NCBI GenBank assembly: GCA_018380195.1
Contig: JAGZUC010000030.1
Coordinates: 1 to 27,557 of the forward strand
DNA from: Collinsella sp.
GTDB lineage: Bacteria > Actinomycetota > Coriobacteriia > Coriobacteriales > Coriobacteriaceae
Reading direction: 5' to 3'
DNA length: 27,557 nt
The position numbers were made by a program, and so were the translations under genes. Below are positions 15,309-24,871 of the stretch, one piece after another (the first letter of the stretch is position 1; every line of letters begins with the position of its first letter). The notes under the pieces are model-generated. The model did not search any database. It was not told the DNA's origin and saw only the letters and a program-made list of their open reading frames with translations.

Positions 15309-16514
15309 CTATTTGACCTCGATGAGCTCGTACTTGCTCGTGCCCAGGCCGATCTTCTCGGCATGCGCGATGCACGCGCGCCAGTCGGTGTCGGGATGCG
15401 TGATGCAGAAGGGGTCGTGCGCCTGCTCGCCTTCCAGATGCTCGTGGTTGTGCTCCATCTTGGCCGCGCTATCGGTGAGCTCGGTGTTGGGCAGCGGCTC
15501 GGACGCCATGACGGCGTCGGCGCAGGCCTGATCGATGGCGACCGGGTCGAAGCTCGCGAACATGCCGATGTCGTTGACGATAGGCGTATCGTTTTCGGGA
15601 TGGCAATCGCAGTTGGGGCTGATATCCATGGCGAGCGAGATATGGAAGCTCGGGCGGCCGTCGACAACGGCCTTCGTATACTCGGCGATCTTGCAGTTGA
15701 GCACGTCGGCCGCGGCCTCATAGCCGGGCTTGATGGCGTCCTGGTTGCACACGCCGATGCAGCGGCCGCAGCCCACGCAGCGATCGTGGTCGATGGCGGC
15801 CACGTGCACCGTGCGGGTGTTGCCGTTGGCAAGCTCGCGCTCGCGGGTATCGTCAAACGAGATAGCGTTGTGCGCGCAGATCTTTTCGCAGGCACGGCAG
15901 CCAATGCAGTGCTCGGTCGCGACGTTCGGCTTGCCGGCGGCATGCTGCTCCATCTTGCCGGCACGGCTGCCGCCTCCCATACCCAGGTTCTTCATGGCAC
16001 CGCCAAAGCCAGCCTGTTCATGGCCCTTAAAGTGGGTGAGGCTGATCACGATATCGGCATCCATGAGCGCCTGACCGATCTTGGCCTCGTGCACGTACTC
16101 GCCGCCCTCGACCGGGACGAGCGCCTCGTCGGTACCCTTGAGGCCGTCGGCGATAATAATCTGGCAACCCGTAGCGTACGGGGTAAAGCCGTTCTGGTAA
16201 GCGGTGTCGATGTGCTCGAGCGCGTTTTTGCGGCTACCGACGTAGAGCGTGTTGCAGTCGGTGAGGAAGGGCTTGCCGCCCAGCTCCTTGACGACATCCG
16301 CGACGGCGCGGGCGTAGTTGGGGCGCAAAAAGCTTAAGTTGCCCAGCTCGCCAAAGTGAATCTTGATGGCGACGAACTTGTTCTCAAAGTCGATCTGCTC
16401 AATGCCGGCGCGGCGAATAAGGCGCTTGAGCTTGTCGAGCTGGCTCTCGCGAGCATGCGTGCGCAGGTTGGTAAAGTACACCTTCGCCGGTGCAGCGGGT
16501 GCAGTTGCGGTCAT
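15309..16514 (-). CDS. DUF362 protein with two [4Fe-4S] ferredoxin motifs
   Basis: 401 aa, soluble, no signal peptide. The DUF362 domain spans about 10-190 (KIHFGELGNLSFLRPNYA, HFKGHEQAGFGGAMKNLGMG) and resumes around 290-345. Between them, two ferredoxin-type clusters are present: CIGCRACEKIC near residue 200 and CVGCGRCIGVC near 244, each with the Cx2Cx2Cx3C pattern and a further cysteine-containing loop, so two [4Fe-4S] clusters are expected. The family is common in anaerobes and is annotated as an iron-sulfur protein of unknown function; an electron-transfer or cofactor role is plausible. It is monocistronic. The ATG is preceded by GAGGGG at 7 nt. Confidence 0.9.
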   Translation of the reverse strand: MTATAPAAPAKVYFTNLRTHARESQLDKLKRLIRRAGIEQIDFENKFVAIKIHFGELGNLSFLRPNYARAVADVVKELGGKPFLTDCNTLYVGSRKNALEHIDTAYQNGFTPYATGCQIIIADGLKGTDEALVPVEGGEYVHEAKIGQALMDADIVISLTHFKGHEQAGFGGAMKNLGMGGGSRAGKMEQHAAGKPNVATEHCIGCRACEKICAHNAISFDDTRERELANGNTRTVHVAAIDHDRCVGCGRCIGVCNQDAIKPGYEAAADVLNCKIAEYTKAVVDGRPSFHISLAMDISPNCDCHPENDTPIVNDIGMFASFDPVAIDQACADAVMASEPLPNTELTDSAAKMEHNHEHLEGEQAHDPFCITHPDTDWRACIAHAEKIGLGTSKYELIEVK

Positions 16515-16597
16515 AGATTATCCCCTCGGTCTATATGGCGTTACAGACATAAGGGGATGGTACCCATTGAAGTGGGGTCAAAGTCAAGCGCGAAACC

Positions 16598-16652
16598 TAG
16601 TCATTGGGGACGCTCTTAAATGACTACTCATTGGGGGCAGACTTAAATGAGT
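16598..16652. repeat. Two tandem REP-like hairpins with covarying stems
   Basis: Hairpin 1: TAGTCATT (16598-16605) pairs with AATGACTA (16619-16626) around the 13-nt loop GGGGACGCTCTTA. Hairpin 2: ACTCATT (16626-16632) pairs with AATGAGT (16646-16652) around the 13-nt loop GGGGGCAGACTTA. The stems differ at one base pair but stay complementary, and the loops are similar. They lie between the DUF362 promoter region and the permease 3' end, and resemble the repeat at 8083-8120. Confidence 0.65.
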
Positions 16653-16672
16653 GCCCCGCCACCTGGCAGCTA

Positions 16673-16722
16673 GGGACGTTCCTTTCCTACCAGCAGGAAA
16701 GGAACGTCCCCGATGACTACTC
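16673..16722. repeat. 16-bp REP-like hairpin at the 3' end of the permease gene
   Basis: Perfect 16-bp inverted repeat 16673-16688 / 16695-16710 with a 6-nt loop. It begins GGGACGTTCC, as in the other repeat units, and is followed by ATGACTACTC (16713-16722), the decamer also found at 8111-8120 and 16620-16629. The decamer includes the TAG stop of the permease gene. It may also act as a weak terminator, but no T-run follows on the minus strand. Confidence 0.65.
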
Positions 16723-19383
16723 TTGGACTTTGAGGGCTTCGGCCAGGCTCACGCGCTTGATAGAGCGCGTGTGCAGCAGCGCCACGACCAGGTAGGTCGT
16801 AAAGCCAATGCCGACGCATGCAGCCATGGACCAAGCGGGCACGTAGATCTCGATATTGCCGTTGTAGGCGAGCAGCATCGAGCGGAAGATGGCCGTGAGC
16901 GAGCCAATAATGACCGGCAGGCTCAGCACGAGCGACGCCGCCACGCACAGCGTGATCGAGCGGATGTACAGATGCGAGATCTCGCTATCGCGATAGCCAA
17001 AGACCTTCATGTAGCTAATCGACCGGGCGCTATGGTCGATCACAGCCTTGGTCAGCAGGTACATAAACAGCAGGAAGATAAACACCGCGAGCCCGACCAT
17101 CATGCCGATCATTTTGCTCATCATGCCTATAAACTGGTCGCCCACGGCGCGCATGTCGTCGGGCGTGGTGTCGCCGGCAAAGTAGCGCGCATCGAGGTCG
17201 AGCTTCTCGTCGCTCACATAGCCGTTAAAGTAGGCAGCGTCGTTGTCGAACAGCTCGTTAAAGTCGTCGATACTCATATAGACATTCATGTCCGACTTGG
17301 AACCCCAGGCACAGTCCTTGCCCGCGTACTCAAAGGAGTAATGCTCGCCCTCGTACTTGTCGCTGAGCGTGACCTTCTGGCCCTCGCTCCAGCCAAACTT
17401 ATCGAGCAGACCGCCGCCAAAGACGACGCGCCCATCGCCGACGTTGAGGTCCTTCCAATAGCGCGAATCGGATGAAATGCCGTAGACGGAAATCGTCTCC
17501 TCGCCATTTCCATCGCCGCGGTCGTATTGCAGCTGGTAAACGGCATATTTCTCGGCCTGCGCGATTGCGCCCGCGCCGTTGTCGGTCGTATTGACCGGGT
17601 GGATATCGTCGTTGTCAGTGTCGACCTTAGAGGCCTTGTCAATCAGGTCGATAGCCTCGTCGCGGTTGCAGCCGAGGGCATCGGCAAGGTCATCGAGGCG
17701 CGCATAAAGCGCATCCTTCTTGTCCTGAACCTTGGCGAGCGCGTCCTGCGCCGCGGCCAGGCTCTCGGCAGACGGAGACGCGGTCGCGGCATCGGCTGCC
17801 GCCTGCGCCGCATCGGCCGCGTCGTCAAGCTCGTCATCGGCATCCTGGGCGGCGGAAAGCAGCGCGCCGTCAACCGACTGCAAGCGCTCGAGTGCCGACC
17901 ACTGCTCGCGCTCCTCGGCGGTGCCCTCGAGCTCCAGCGGAGCCTTGAGCGTGTACTGGTGCTCGGCGACCAGGCTCGTCTCGAGGTTGTCCGCGTAGTG
18001 CGTCATCGTGGGCAGAATCGCCAGGCCAAAGAGCAGCAGCAGCGAGGCAAACGCGATGCCCACGAACAGCGTGGCGAAGTTGCCCAGATTGCGCAGGAAG
18101 ATACGCAGGCGGAAGCGGGAAACAAAACCCATGCGCTCCGGCAGTTGCATACCACGCTTGGTACCCGACTTGCCGCTCGCTTCGTGACGAAGGAACTGCA
18201 ACGGCGTCTTGCCCATTTTGCGAAGCAGACCCACCAGCGTGATGAGGATGAGCGCGACGGCGGGAACCACGGCGCACTTCACAAAGATCTCCCAGCTCCA
18301 GTACACCTGGAAGGGCGGCAGGCTGTACGACCCGTAATAGAGGCTGCGCATGGGCTCGGTAAAGAACACAACGCCGAGCGCAGTGCCCAAAAGCGCCGCG
18401 ACCACGCCCACGATGGCGGGAAGTGCCAGGTAGTGCAGCACGATCTCGCGTCGACGATAGCCGCTGGCGAGCAGCGTGCCGATGATGGCGCTCTCCTCCT
18501 CGATGGTGGCGTCGGTAAGGACCACAAAGACGAACGCCATGATCACAATGATGATGTCGAGCAGCGTCATCCACATCATGGAGTCGCCGTCCACGTCGTC
18601 GCGCGCGTAGCCAATGCCCTGGTTGGAATCGGCGTCGATGAGGTCATCCACGCGCGCATCGGCATCGGTCAGTGCCTCGACCATATCTTGCTCGGCGTCG
18701 ATGCGATCCGCGGTGGGGAGGTCGCGATCGGCAAAGGTGAAGGAGTAGGTGTAGGCAGGCGCGCCGCCGGCATCCTCGAGCGCGGCAAAGCCGGCGTCGG
18801 TGACCTCGGCCACGCCATAGGTGATGGTGTTCACCGTAAAGTCCGAGTTGTTGAGGAACAGCGCCTGGCTATCGGGCTGCGTCATGATGCCGCAAATGGT
18901 GTAGGTGCGGCCCTCGAGCTCGACTTTATCGCCCACGGCGAGGTCGTTGTTGGTGGCGAAGACACGGTCGATTGCCACCTCACCGTCCGTCTTAGGCTGC
19001 CTGCCCTCACAGTAGGACGCGATATCGACCTTGGTGCGGTGCGCATAGGTGCGCAGCGTGCGCTTGGTGCCGTCGTCGCCGGCGGTCTTTTTGATGATGG
19101 CGTCGATGGAGAAATTCTTGTAGAGCGTAACGCCGCCGACGTCGCCGGCTGCATCCTCGGCCGCCTTGAGCTGGTCTTTGGTGGCCTCGAAGGAGGTGGT
19201 CACGCGGCCGTCCTCAATCGTGTACGCATCGCGCATGTCGTCGATAAGGCAACCGATGGAATGCGCTGCGAGCAAAAAGCCCGAGGTAAGGGCGATGCTT
19301 CCGCACATGAGTAAAAATATGCCCAGGTACTTGCCGATATTGCGGCGCAGCTCGCGCGGGAGACGTTTTGCGAGAGGTGTCAT
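16717..19383 (-). CDS. FtsX/MacB-type ABC transporter permease
   Basis: 888 aa from the ATG at 19383 (AGGCGG upstream; a TTG five codons earlier is the alternative). Plan: N-terminal membrane helix, a large extracytoplasmic domain (about 40-280), three helices of a first FtsX domain (about 285-410), a further helix and a second extracytoplasmic region, then three C-terminal helices of a second FtsX domain. The second loop contains an alanine/aspartate-rich coiled coil (about 505-590). Such permeases work with a LolD/MacB-type ATPase and usually export peptides or drugs or act as mechanotransmitters, rather than moving small solutes. The gene starts 8 bp after the ATPase reading frame ends, so they are one operon. 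Its 3' end is inside a REP-like repeat. Confidence 0.9.
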   Translation of the reverse strand: MTPLAKRLPRELRRNIGKYLGIFLLMCGSIALTSGFLLAAHSIGCLIDDMRDAYTIEDGRVTTSFEATKDQLKAAEDAAGDVGGVTLYKNFSIDAIIKKTAGDDGTKRTLRTYAHRTKVDIASYCEGRQPKTDGEVAIDRVFATNNDLAVGDKVELEGRTYTICGIMTQPDSQALFLNNSDFTVNTITYGVAEVTDAGFAALEDAGGAPAYTYSFTFADRDLPTADRIDAEQDMVEALTDADARVDDLIDADSNQGIGYARDDVDGDSMMWMTLLDIIIVIMAFVFVVLTDATIEEESAIIGTLLASGYRRREIVLHYLALPAIVGVVAALLGTALGVVFFTEPMRSLYYGSYSLPPFQVYWSWEIFVKCAVVPAVALILITLVGLLRKMGKTPLQFLRHEASGKSGTKRGMQLPERMGFVSRFRLRIFLRNLGNFATLFVGIAFASLLLLFGLAILPTMTHYADNLETSLVAEHQYTLKAPLELEGTAEEREQWSALERLQSVDGALLSAAQDADDELDDAADAAQAAADAATASPSAESLAAAQDALAKVQDKKDALYARLDDLADALGCNRDEAIDLIDKASKVDTDNDDIHPVNTTDNGAGAIAQAEKYAVYQLQYDRGDGNGEETISVYGISSDSRYWKDLNVGDGRVVFGGGLLDKFGWSEGQKVTLSDKYEGEHYSFEYAGKDCAWGSKSDMNVYMSIDDFNELFDNDAAYFNGYVSDEKLDLDARYFAGDTTPDDMRAVGDQFIGMMSKMIGMMVGLAVFIFLLFMYLLTKAVIDHSARSISYMKVFGYRDSEISHLYIRSITLCVAASLVLSLPVIIGSLTAIFRSMLLAYNGNIEIYVPAWSMAACVGIGFTTYLVVALLHTRSIKRVSLAEALKVQE

Positions 19384-19391
19384 GGCGCCGC

Positions 19392-20105
<714 letters not shown>

Positions 20106-20198
20106 GCTATCCCCCATTGTTAGCCTCGTACTACTTTATGAACGTAATAGTAAACCTTGGCGAACTATTTTGGGGCGAGGCCTAGGATTTATTTCAGA

Positions 20199-21404
20199 CT
20201 AGGCGTGGGATTTGTTGTGCGTGAGGGCTAGGCCTGCGGCGGCGATGGCCACGGCAAAGAGTGCCGTGACGCCCAGGTCGCAGGCGATGTCGCCCAGCAC
20301 GGCGGACGTCAAATCCGAGGCAAGCGCCTTGCTGATCGCGTCGTTCACCCAATATGTCGGCACAAAGTGCGCCACGGTCTGCACGGCCGGGCCCATGAGC
20401 GACAGCGGCATCCAGGCACCGCCCAAAAACGTCATGAGCATGCCGAGCAGGTTGCCCACACCGTTGAGCAGTTCCTCGCGCGCACCCAGGCTCGAAAGGG
20501 CAAAGCCAACGGCCAAAGGCGTGCACGCCAGGGCAAACGTCGCCGCCAGCGCCAGACACACACGCCCTGCGCCGACCTCGGCGACCGCGCCGGCAAAGCC
20601 CACGATGCCCATCATGCTCGACACAAACCAGATACAGACGGTGAGCACGGCAGCGGCCGCGAACACGGCAAGCGAACGCTGGCGCTCGGAGACCGGGCCG
20701 GCCTCCATGCGGCGCACGCGCTCGGGCTCGTTCATGCCCGAGAACACCAGTCCCACCGACACGATGACCGACGAGATGATCGCGTACGCGCCAAAGTTGA
20801 AGTACGACTCGAGCGTGGCGGCGGCAGTCGAGTCGACCTTGACCTGCTCGACCTCGACCTTGGCGCGCTTCGCGGCGGCATGCTCGGCCGCCTTGGCGAC
20901 GCTACCATTAGAGGCGGCGGGCTCTAGGGCCGCTGCAGCGCCCGCGAGCGAAATCCAGCGCGAGGCCTCAGCAGACGAAAGCGCCGCCGCCATGGTGCCG
21001 GCACCGTAGGTCACATCGAGCTTGGGCAGGGCCTCCCCCGCGCGGGCGGCCGCGACCAGGTCGTTCTCAAACCCCTCCGGGATAAAGAACACGCAGTCGG
21101 CGCTACCCTTGGCGCTGTTGCTCTTGGAGAGCGCGTCCGCAAGATCGTAGGTATCGTCGCCGACGCCCGTGACCAACTCAAAGCGCGACCCCAGGTGCTT
21201 GGTGAGCGCATGCGAAAGGTCGCTGTCGTCGCGGTCGACCACGATCACGTTGGCATCGTAGGGCTCGTACTCGGTGAGCTGCGACGAGTTCCAGCTCACC
21301 GATGCCGCGATGAATACGCCCATGAGCGAGATGAACACCGTATAGATGAGCAGGTAGAACGGGTGCGCCAGCGCCATGCGAAGCGCAGTCTTAAAGGTGC
21401 TCAT
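20199..21404 (-). CDS. ABC-2 type transporter permease (second subunit)
   Basis: 401 aa from the ATG at 21404, which has GGAAGGAG 5 nt upstream. One N-terminal membrane helix (about 17-40), an extracytoplasmic domain of about 170 residues, then five or six helices from about 205 to the C-terminus. This is the plan of ABC-2 exporters such as YhgE/DUF3533 and drug or bacteriocin efflux permeases. The start overlaps the end of the preceding permease gene by 14 bp, so the two are co-translated and likely form a heterodimer served by the ATPase encoded at 22588-23526. Confidence 0.88.
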   Translation of the reverse strand: MSTFKTALRMALAHPFYLLIYTVFISLMGVFIAASVSWNSSQLTEYEPYDANVIVVDRDDSDLSHALTKHLGSRFELVTGVGDDTYDLADALSKSNSAKGSADCVFFIPEGFENDLVAAARAGEALPKLDVTYGAGTMAAALSSAEASRWISLAGAAAALEPAASNGSVAKAAEHAAAKRAKVEVEQVKVDSTAAATLESYFNFGAYAIISSVIVSVGLVFSGMNEPERVRRMEAGPVSERQRSLAVFAAAAVLTVCIWFVSSMMGIVGFAGAVAEVGAGRVCLALAATFALACTPLAVGFALSSLGAREELLNGVGNLLGMLMTFLGGAWMPLSLMGPAVQTVAHFVPTYWVNDAISKALASDLTSAVLGDIACDLGVTALFAVAIAAAGLALTHNKSHA

Positions 21405-22578
21405 AGCGGCTCCTTCCAAAGGTCAGCGTGGCGGCGGCAACGAACAGCAGCGCCATAAGGACCAGCGCGCCGGCGCGAACGACAAAGGGGCCCAGGTTCT
21501 CAAGGAAATACAGGCGGTTGAACATGTCGCAGATGAGCTTGACGGGGTTGAGCCAGCACTCGGCCGGGCAGGCGCGGGCGACGTCGTCGGCAAGCGCCAT
21601 CGCCGGCTCGCCGTAGAGGCCGGCGAACAGGGCGCACGTGGTAGCAAAGCCCGTGAGGATGCCGGACTTGGACGCCTTGCCGCCCTTAACGGGAAGCGTG
21701 CCCACAAAAAGGCCCAAGCCCGTGGCGGCAAGCGCGGAAGCGGCGCCACCCACCAGACACAGCCCCTCGCGCCCGCCAAAGTCGACGCCCACGACCAGGC
21801 GCACGTAGCCGATCGCGATCGTCATCGAGGCAAAGGAGACCAGCCACGAGCCGACAAAGATGCCGGTCAGCGATGCCGTCTTGGAAAGACCGCCCACACA
21901 GCGACGTGCGCCAAGGCCCGACAGATTGGGCTGCAGGTCGACGACGCTCAAGGCGGCAAACTCCGCAGACATCATCGCGACCAGGCCAAAAAGCGCGTAA
22001 TAGTAGACGACCGTGCCATCGGGCGTGGTGCGTGTCAGGCTTACGCGGCGGGTTCCGCCCTCGAGCGACAGGGCGCGCGCGACCGCCTCCGGGTCGGCGA
22101 GCGCCGCCGGGTTGTCCTGGGCAATCTGGGACATGAGCTCGGCATTTTGTGTATACGAGCTTGCCACCGTCTCCAGAATACTGCGGTCGGTGAGCACCGA
22201 CGTCGCACGCGAGCTGCCATAGCTCGAAAGCAACGTGAGTTTGGGCGTGCCCGCATCGTCGACCGCATAGATGCCCGCGACCTCGCCGGCCTTAAGCGCA
22301 CGGTTCGCATCGGCTGCGTCGTCGAGCTCGTGGATCTCGAGCAGCTGATCGCCGCCTTCCTTGGCAAGCGACGTCGCCACGCCCTTAAAGGTCGAAGCGT
22401 CCCAAGCCTCGTCCGCCACGACGGCCACCGGCACCGGGTCGACCGTGCCGTCGGAGCTGAGGTTCGCAAACATAAACATGAACATCGTGGAAAGTACGAT
22501 GGGAAAGAGAGCGCCCCAGACCCACGTGCTCGGCCGGCGCAGCAGCGTCTTGACCGTAGTGATGATGGTGTTGAACAT
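21391..22578 (-). CDS. ABC-2 type transporter permease (first subunit)
   Basis: 395 aa. N-terminal helix (about 18-40), extracytoplasmic domain (about 42-195), then about five helices with polar links (YYYALFGLVAMMSAEFAAL onward), ending in a short basic C-terminus. Same plan as the following gene but little sequence identity by eye, indicating two non-identical subunits. It begins 9 bp after the ATPase gene stops, with GGGGGC upstream of the ATG. The substrate is unknown; this operon type commonly exports antimicrobial peptides or drugs when paired with a two-component system. Confidence 0.88.
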   Translation of the reverse strand: MFNTIITTVKTLLRRPSTWVWGALFPIVLSTMFMFMFANLSSDGTVDPVPVAVVADEAWDASTFKGVATSLAKEGGDQLLEIHELDDAADANRALKAGEVAGIYAVDDAGTPKLTLLSSYGSSRATSVLTDRSILETVASSYTQNAELMSQIAQDNPAALADPEAVARALSLEGGTRRVSLTRTTPDGTVVYYYALFGLVAMMSAEFAALSVVDLQPNLSGLGARRCVGGLSKTASLTGIFVGSWLVSFASMTIAIGYVRLVVGVDFGGREGLCLVGGAASALAATGLGLFVGTLPVKGGKASKSGILTGFATTCALFAGLYGEPAMALADDVARACPAECWLNPVKLICDMFNRLYFLENLGPFVVRAGALVLMALLFVAAATLTFGRSRYEHL

Positions 22579-22587
22579 GACTGCCCC

Positions 22588-23526
22588 CTAGTCGCGCAGC
22601 TCGCGGCCGGTGATCTCGAGGAACACGTCGTTGAGGGTCGGTGGCTCGCTCCACACGCGGCCGAGCGCCACATCGGCGGCGCGCAGCGTGTCGAGGATGT
22701 CGACCAAATTGTGCGGGCTCGCTTCGCAGGTGCAGACGATCTCGCCGCCGGACAGCTCAACCGAAAGCACGTGCTCGAGGGCGCGCAGCCGCTCGACCGT
22801 GGCGGTCTCTACGGCGCCAACCTCGACAGTCACGCGCTCGCCCATCTGAATCATGCGCTTGAGCTCGTCGTTGGTGCCCTGCGCCAGCACGCGCCCGCCG
22901 TCCATGATCATGATGCGGCTGCAGATTTGCTCGACTTCCTCCATGTAATGGCTGGTATACACCACTGTGGCGCCCTCGTCGCGCAAGCGGCAGATGCCCT
23001 CCAGGATGGCGTTGCGGCTCTGTGGGTCGACCGCCACCGTGGGCTCGTCAAAGAAGATGAGCTCGGGCTTGTGCGCGATGCCGCAGGCGATGTTGAGGCG
23101 ACGCGCCAGGCCGCCCGAGAGCTTGCCGGGGCGGAACTTGGCAAAGTCGCCCAGCCCGACAAAGTCGATCGCCTCGTTCACCAGCGCGCGGCGGTGCTTG
23201 CGGTCGTTGACGTAGAGGCTGCAGAAATAGTCGATGTTCTCGCGCACCGTGAGCTCGTCAAACACCGCCACCTGCTGCGGCACCACGCCGATGCGGCGCT
23301 TGAGGTCGTAGCGGGCGGGCGCCATGGGCTCGCCGAACAGCTCAATGGTGCCTTTGTCGTAGGCAAGCAGCTGCAAAATGCAGTTGATGGACGTGGTCTT
23401 GCCCGAGCCGTTGGGGCCCAGCAGGCCAAAGATCTCGCCGGGGGCGATGCTCAGGTTAAAGTGGTCGAGCGCAATAAGGTCGTCATAGCGCTTGACGAGG
23501 TTTTCGACGTGGACGATATCTGTCAT
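22588..23526 (-). CDS. ABC transporter ATPase of an ABC-2 exporter
   Basis: 312 aa from the ATG at 23526 (AGAAGG 8 nt upstream). Nucleotide-binding domain with Walker A GPNGSGKTT, Q-loop VVPQQVAVF, signature LSGGLARRLNIA, Walker B LIFFDEPT, D-loop VDPQSR and switch histidine TSHYMEE. A C-terminal ~85-residue accessory domain follows, as in CcmA/drug-resistance ATPases (DrrA-like). First gene of a three-gene operon with two ABC-2 permeases, reading away from a two-component system. ATP hydrolysis would drive export through the two permeases. Confidence 0.93.
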   Translation of the reverse strand: MTDIVHVENLVKRYDDLIALDHFNLSIAPGEIFGLLGPNGSGKTTSINCILQLLAYDKGTIELFGEPMAPARYDLKRRIGVVPQQVAVFDELTVRENIDYFCSLYVNDRKHRRALVNEAIDFVGLGDFAKFRPGKLSGGLARRLNIACGIAHKPELIFFDEPTVAVDPQSRNAILEGICRLRDEGATVVYTSHYMEEVEQICSRIMIMDGGRVLAQGTNDELKRMIQMGERVTVEVGAVETATVERLRALEHVLSVELSGGEIVCTCEASPHNLVDILDTLRAADVALGRVWSEPPTLNDVFLEITGRELRD

Positions 23527-23612
23527 GAGGCGGCCCTTCTGTTGCTTGCGGCCCGGTACGATTGCATCATCGCAGGAGCGGACGGCGCGCACCAGTGAGC
23601 TTTGTCACGAGT

Positions 23613-23649
23613 GCGGGGGCTCGGTCGCGCGGCCCGCCGACGCCCCCGC
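23613..23649. other. GC hairpin in the divergent ABC exporter / two-component intergenic region
   Basis: GCGGGGGC (23613-23620) pairs with GCCCCCGC (23642-23649) in the 199-bp space between the divergent genes. It could be part of a regulatory site or a transcript-end structure; no function is shown by sequence. Confidence 0.3.
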
Positions 23650-23713
23650 TTTGCCGCGCGGGAGGAATGTCACGGTTGCGCAGGCGGCCCCCTCCACCAC
23701 GCGCAGCTTCGCG

Positions 23714-23719
23714 TACAAT
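23714..23719 (+). promoter_or_regulatory. -10 box for a possibly leaderless histidine kinase mRNA
   Basis: TACAAT ends 6 nt before the kinase ATG at 23726, so transcription would start at or next to the A of the start codon. No ribosome site precedes this ATG at normal distance. The -35 region is not recognisable. Confidence 0.4.
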
Positions 23720-23725
23720 ACCCGT

Positions 23726-24871
23726 ATGAACAGGCTTTTCGACAAATCGATCGTGCTGGCGTGCTGTATTGCGGCCGCCATGGGTCTTGCTGTGGACGCT
23801 CGCCTGGTCGCGGCGTTTTGCCTTGGCGTTATTGCCACCTCGCTGGCCGAGGTCGCACAGGGAAACCGCGCCCGCCGTGCGAGCGAGACCGCAAGTTACG
23901 CTTACATCATCGCGGCTGTCTTCGTGCCGACGTTTGTGCCGTTTGCGCCTCTCGCCCTCTATGACATCGCGCGACGCGTGCGCCGTGAACGCATCTGGCC
24001 CGCGCTGACGATTGGCGCCGTGTTTGTCTGCGCGCTTGCCGCGGACCTTCGCGGCGGCGCGCTCACCACCCGAACGCTCCTGCTGACCGCTATCCTTTCG
24101 GTTGCCGCCACCTTGCTATCGCTACGTACCGCCCAGTTGGAGCGCGAACAGCAGCGCATGCGCCGTACCCGCGACGAGCTGCAAGAACGAGCCCTCGCGC
24201 TCGAAGCGCGCAACCGTGACCTTGCCGACCGCCAGGACTACGAAGTCGAGCTCGCGACGCTCGCCGAACGCGCCCGCATCGCGCGCGAAATCCACGATAA
24301 CGTGGGCCACCAGCTCACGCGCGCTTCGCTTCAAGCCGAGGCCTTGCGCGTGGTCCATGCCGATGAGCCCGACGTCGCCGCCGATTTCGCCGACGTCAAA
24401 CGCACGGTTGACGAGGCGCTCCAGCTCGTGCGCGCCAGCGTCCACGCGCTCAACGACAATGCGACCAACCTCTCCGTGCAGCTCGAACGCATTGTCGAAG
24501 GCACACGCTCGGACGGCGGCCCGCAGATTGAGCTTGAAGTTATGGCCGAACATGCGCCCGCAAACGTCGCCAACTGCTTTGCAGCGGTCCTGCGCGAAGC
24601 GCTCTCCAATACCATGCGCCACGCTTGCGCCCAGACCGTCACCGTACGATGCATGGAGCATCCGTCGTTTTACCAGCTCATCGTTACCGATGATGGCGCG
24701 GACGCGACCCCGGCGAGCAGCAGCAACGTCGTAGAAGGCATGGGGCTCGCCTCCATGCGCGAGCGCGTCGAGGCGCTTGGCGGAACCTTCACCGCCGGCC
24801 TGCGCGCCGGCGCCCCCGGCTGGCGCGTGTTTGCCACCGTCCCCAAACAGCAAGGAGATGAGGACCGATGA
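23726..24871 (+). CDS. NarL-type sensor histidine kinase (HisKA_3)
   Basis: 381 aa. About four membrane helices fill residues 8-135 with very short loops, so it likely senses events in the membrane. A coiled coil (about 138-175) leads to the HisKA_3 dimerisation domain, with phosphoacceptor His190 in REIHDNVGHQLT. The HATPase domain shows the N-box LREALSNTMRHA, and a G-box region in GMGLASMRERVEALGG. It would autophosphorylate and pass phosphate to the response regulator encoded immediately after, whose ATG overlaps the TGA stop (ATGA). The pair is divergent from the ABC-2 exporter operon, so control of that exporter is likely by context. This is the only annotated gene here ending in TGA. 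Confidence 0.92.
   Translation: MNRLFDKSIVLACCIAAAMGLAVDARLVAAFCLGVIATSLAEVAQGNRARRASETASYAYIIAAVFVPTFVPFAPLALYDIARRVRRERIWPALTIGAVFVCALAADLRGGALTTRTLLLTAILSVAATLLSLRTAQLEREQQRMRRTRDELQERALALEARNRDLADRQDYEVELATLAERARIAREIHDNVGHQLTRASLQAEALRVVHADEPDVAADFADVKRTVDEALQLVRASVHALNDNATNLSVQLERIVEGTRSDGGPQIELEVMAEHAPANVANCFAAVLREALSNTMRHACAQTVTVRCMEHPSFYQLIVTDDGADATPASSSNVVEGMGLASMRERVEALGGTFTAGLRAGAPGWRVFATVPKQQGDEDR

Noticed and set aside
16540..16590. MerR-type promoter with 19-bp spacer before the DUF362 gene
   Set aside because: TTGACT and TACCAT are 19 bp apart on the minus strand with a partial ACCC/GGGT palindrome, but the -10 is poor and the palindrome is imperfect.
16598..16722. CRISPR array
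   Set aside because: Only three short units with unequal spacing and palindromic structure; no regular spacers and no cas genes.
20120..20160. Operator-like TACTA/TAGTA inverted repeat before the ABC ATPase
   Set aside because: Only five bases pair around a 14-nt centre in AT-rich sequence, which is too little to support a site.
21376..23598. A 740-codon open frame on the plus strand opposite the ABC-2 exporter genes
   Set aside because: It is a mirror of GC-rich minus-strand genes. Its composition is rich in R, H, G and Q, with no domain or ribosome site, while the minus strand gives clear ABC motifs.
23667..23729. A 20-codon frame with a GGAGG site whose TGA overlaps the kinase ATG
   Set aside because: The ATG is only 1-2 bases from the GGAGG, and the product is mostly R and P with no sign of conservation. 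The promoter box lies inside it.
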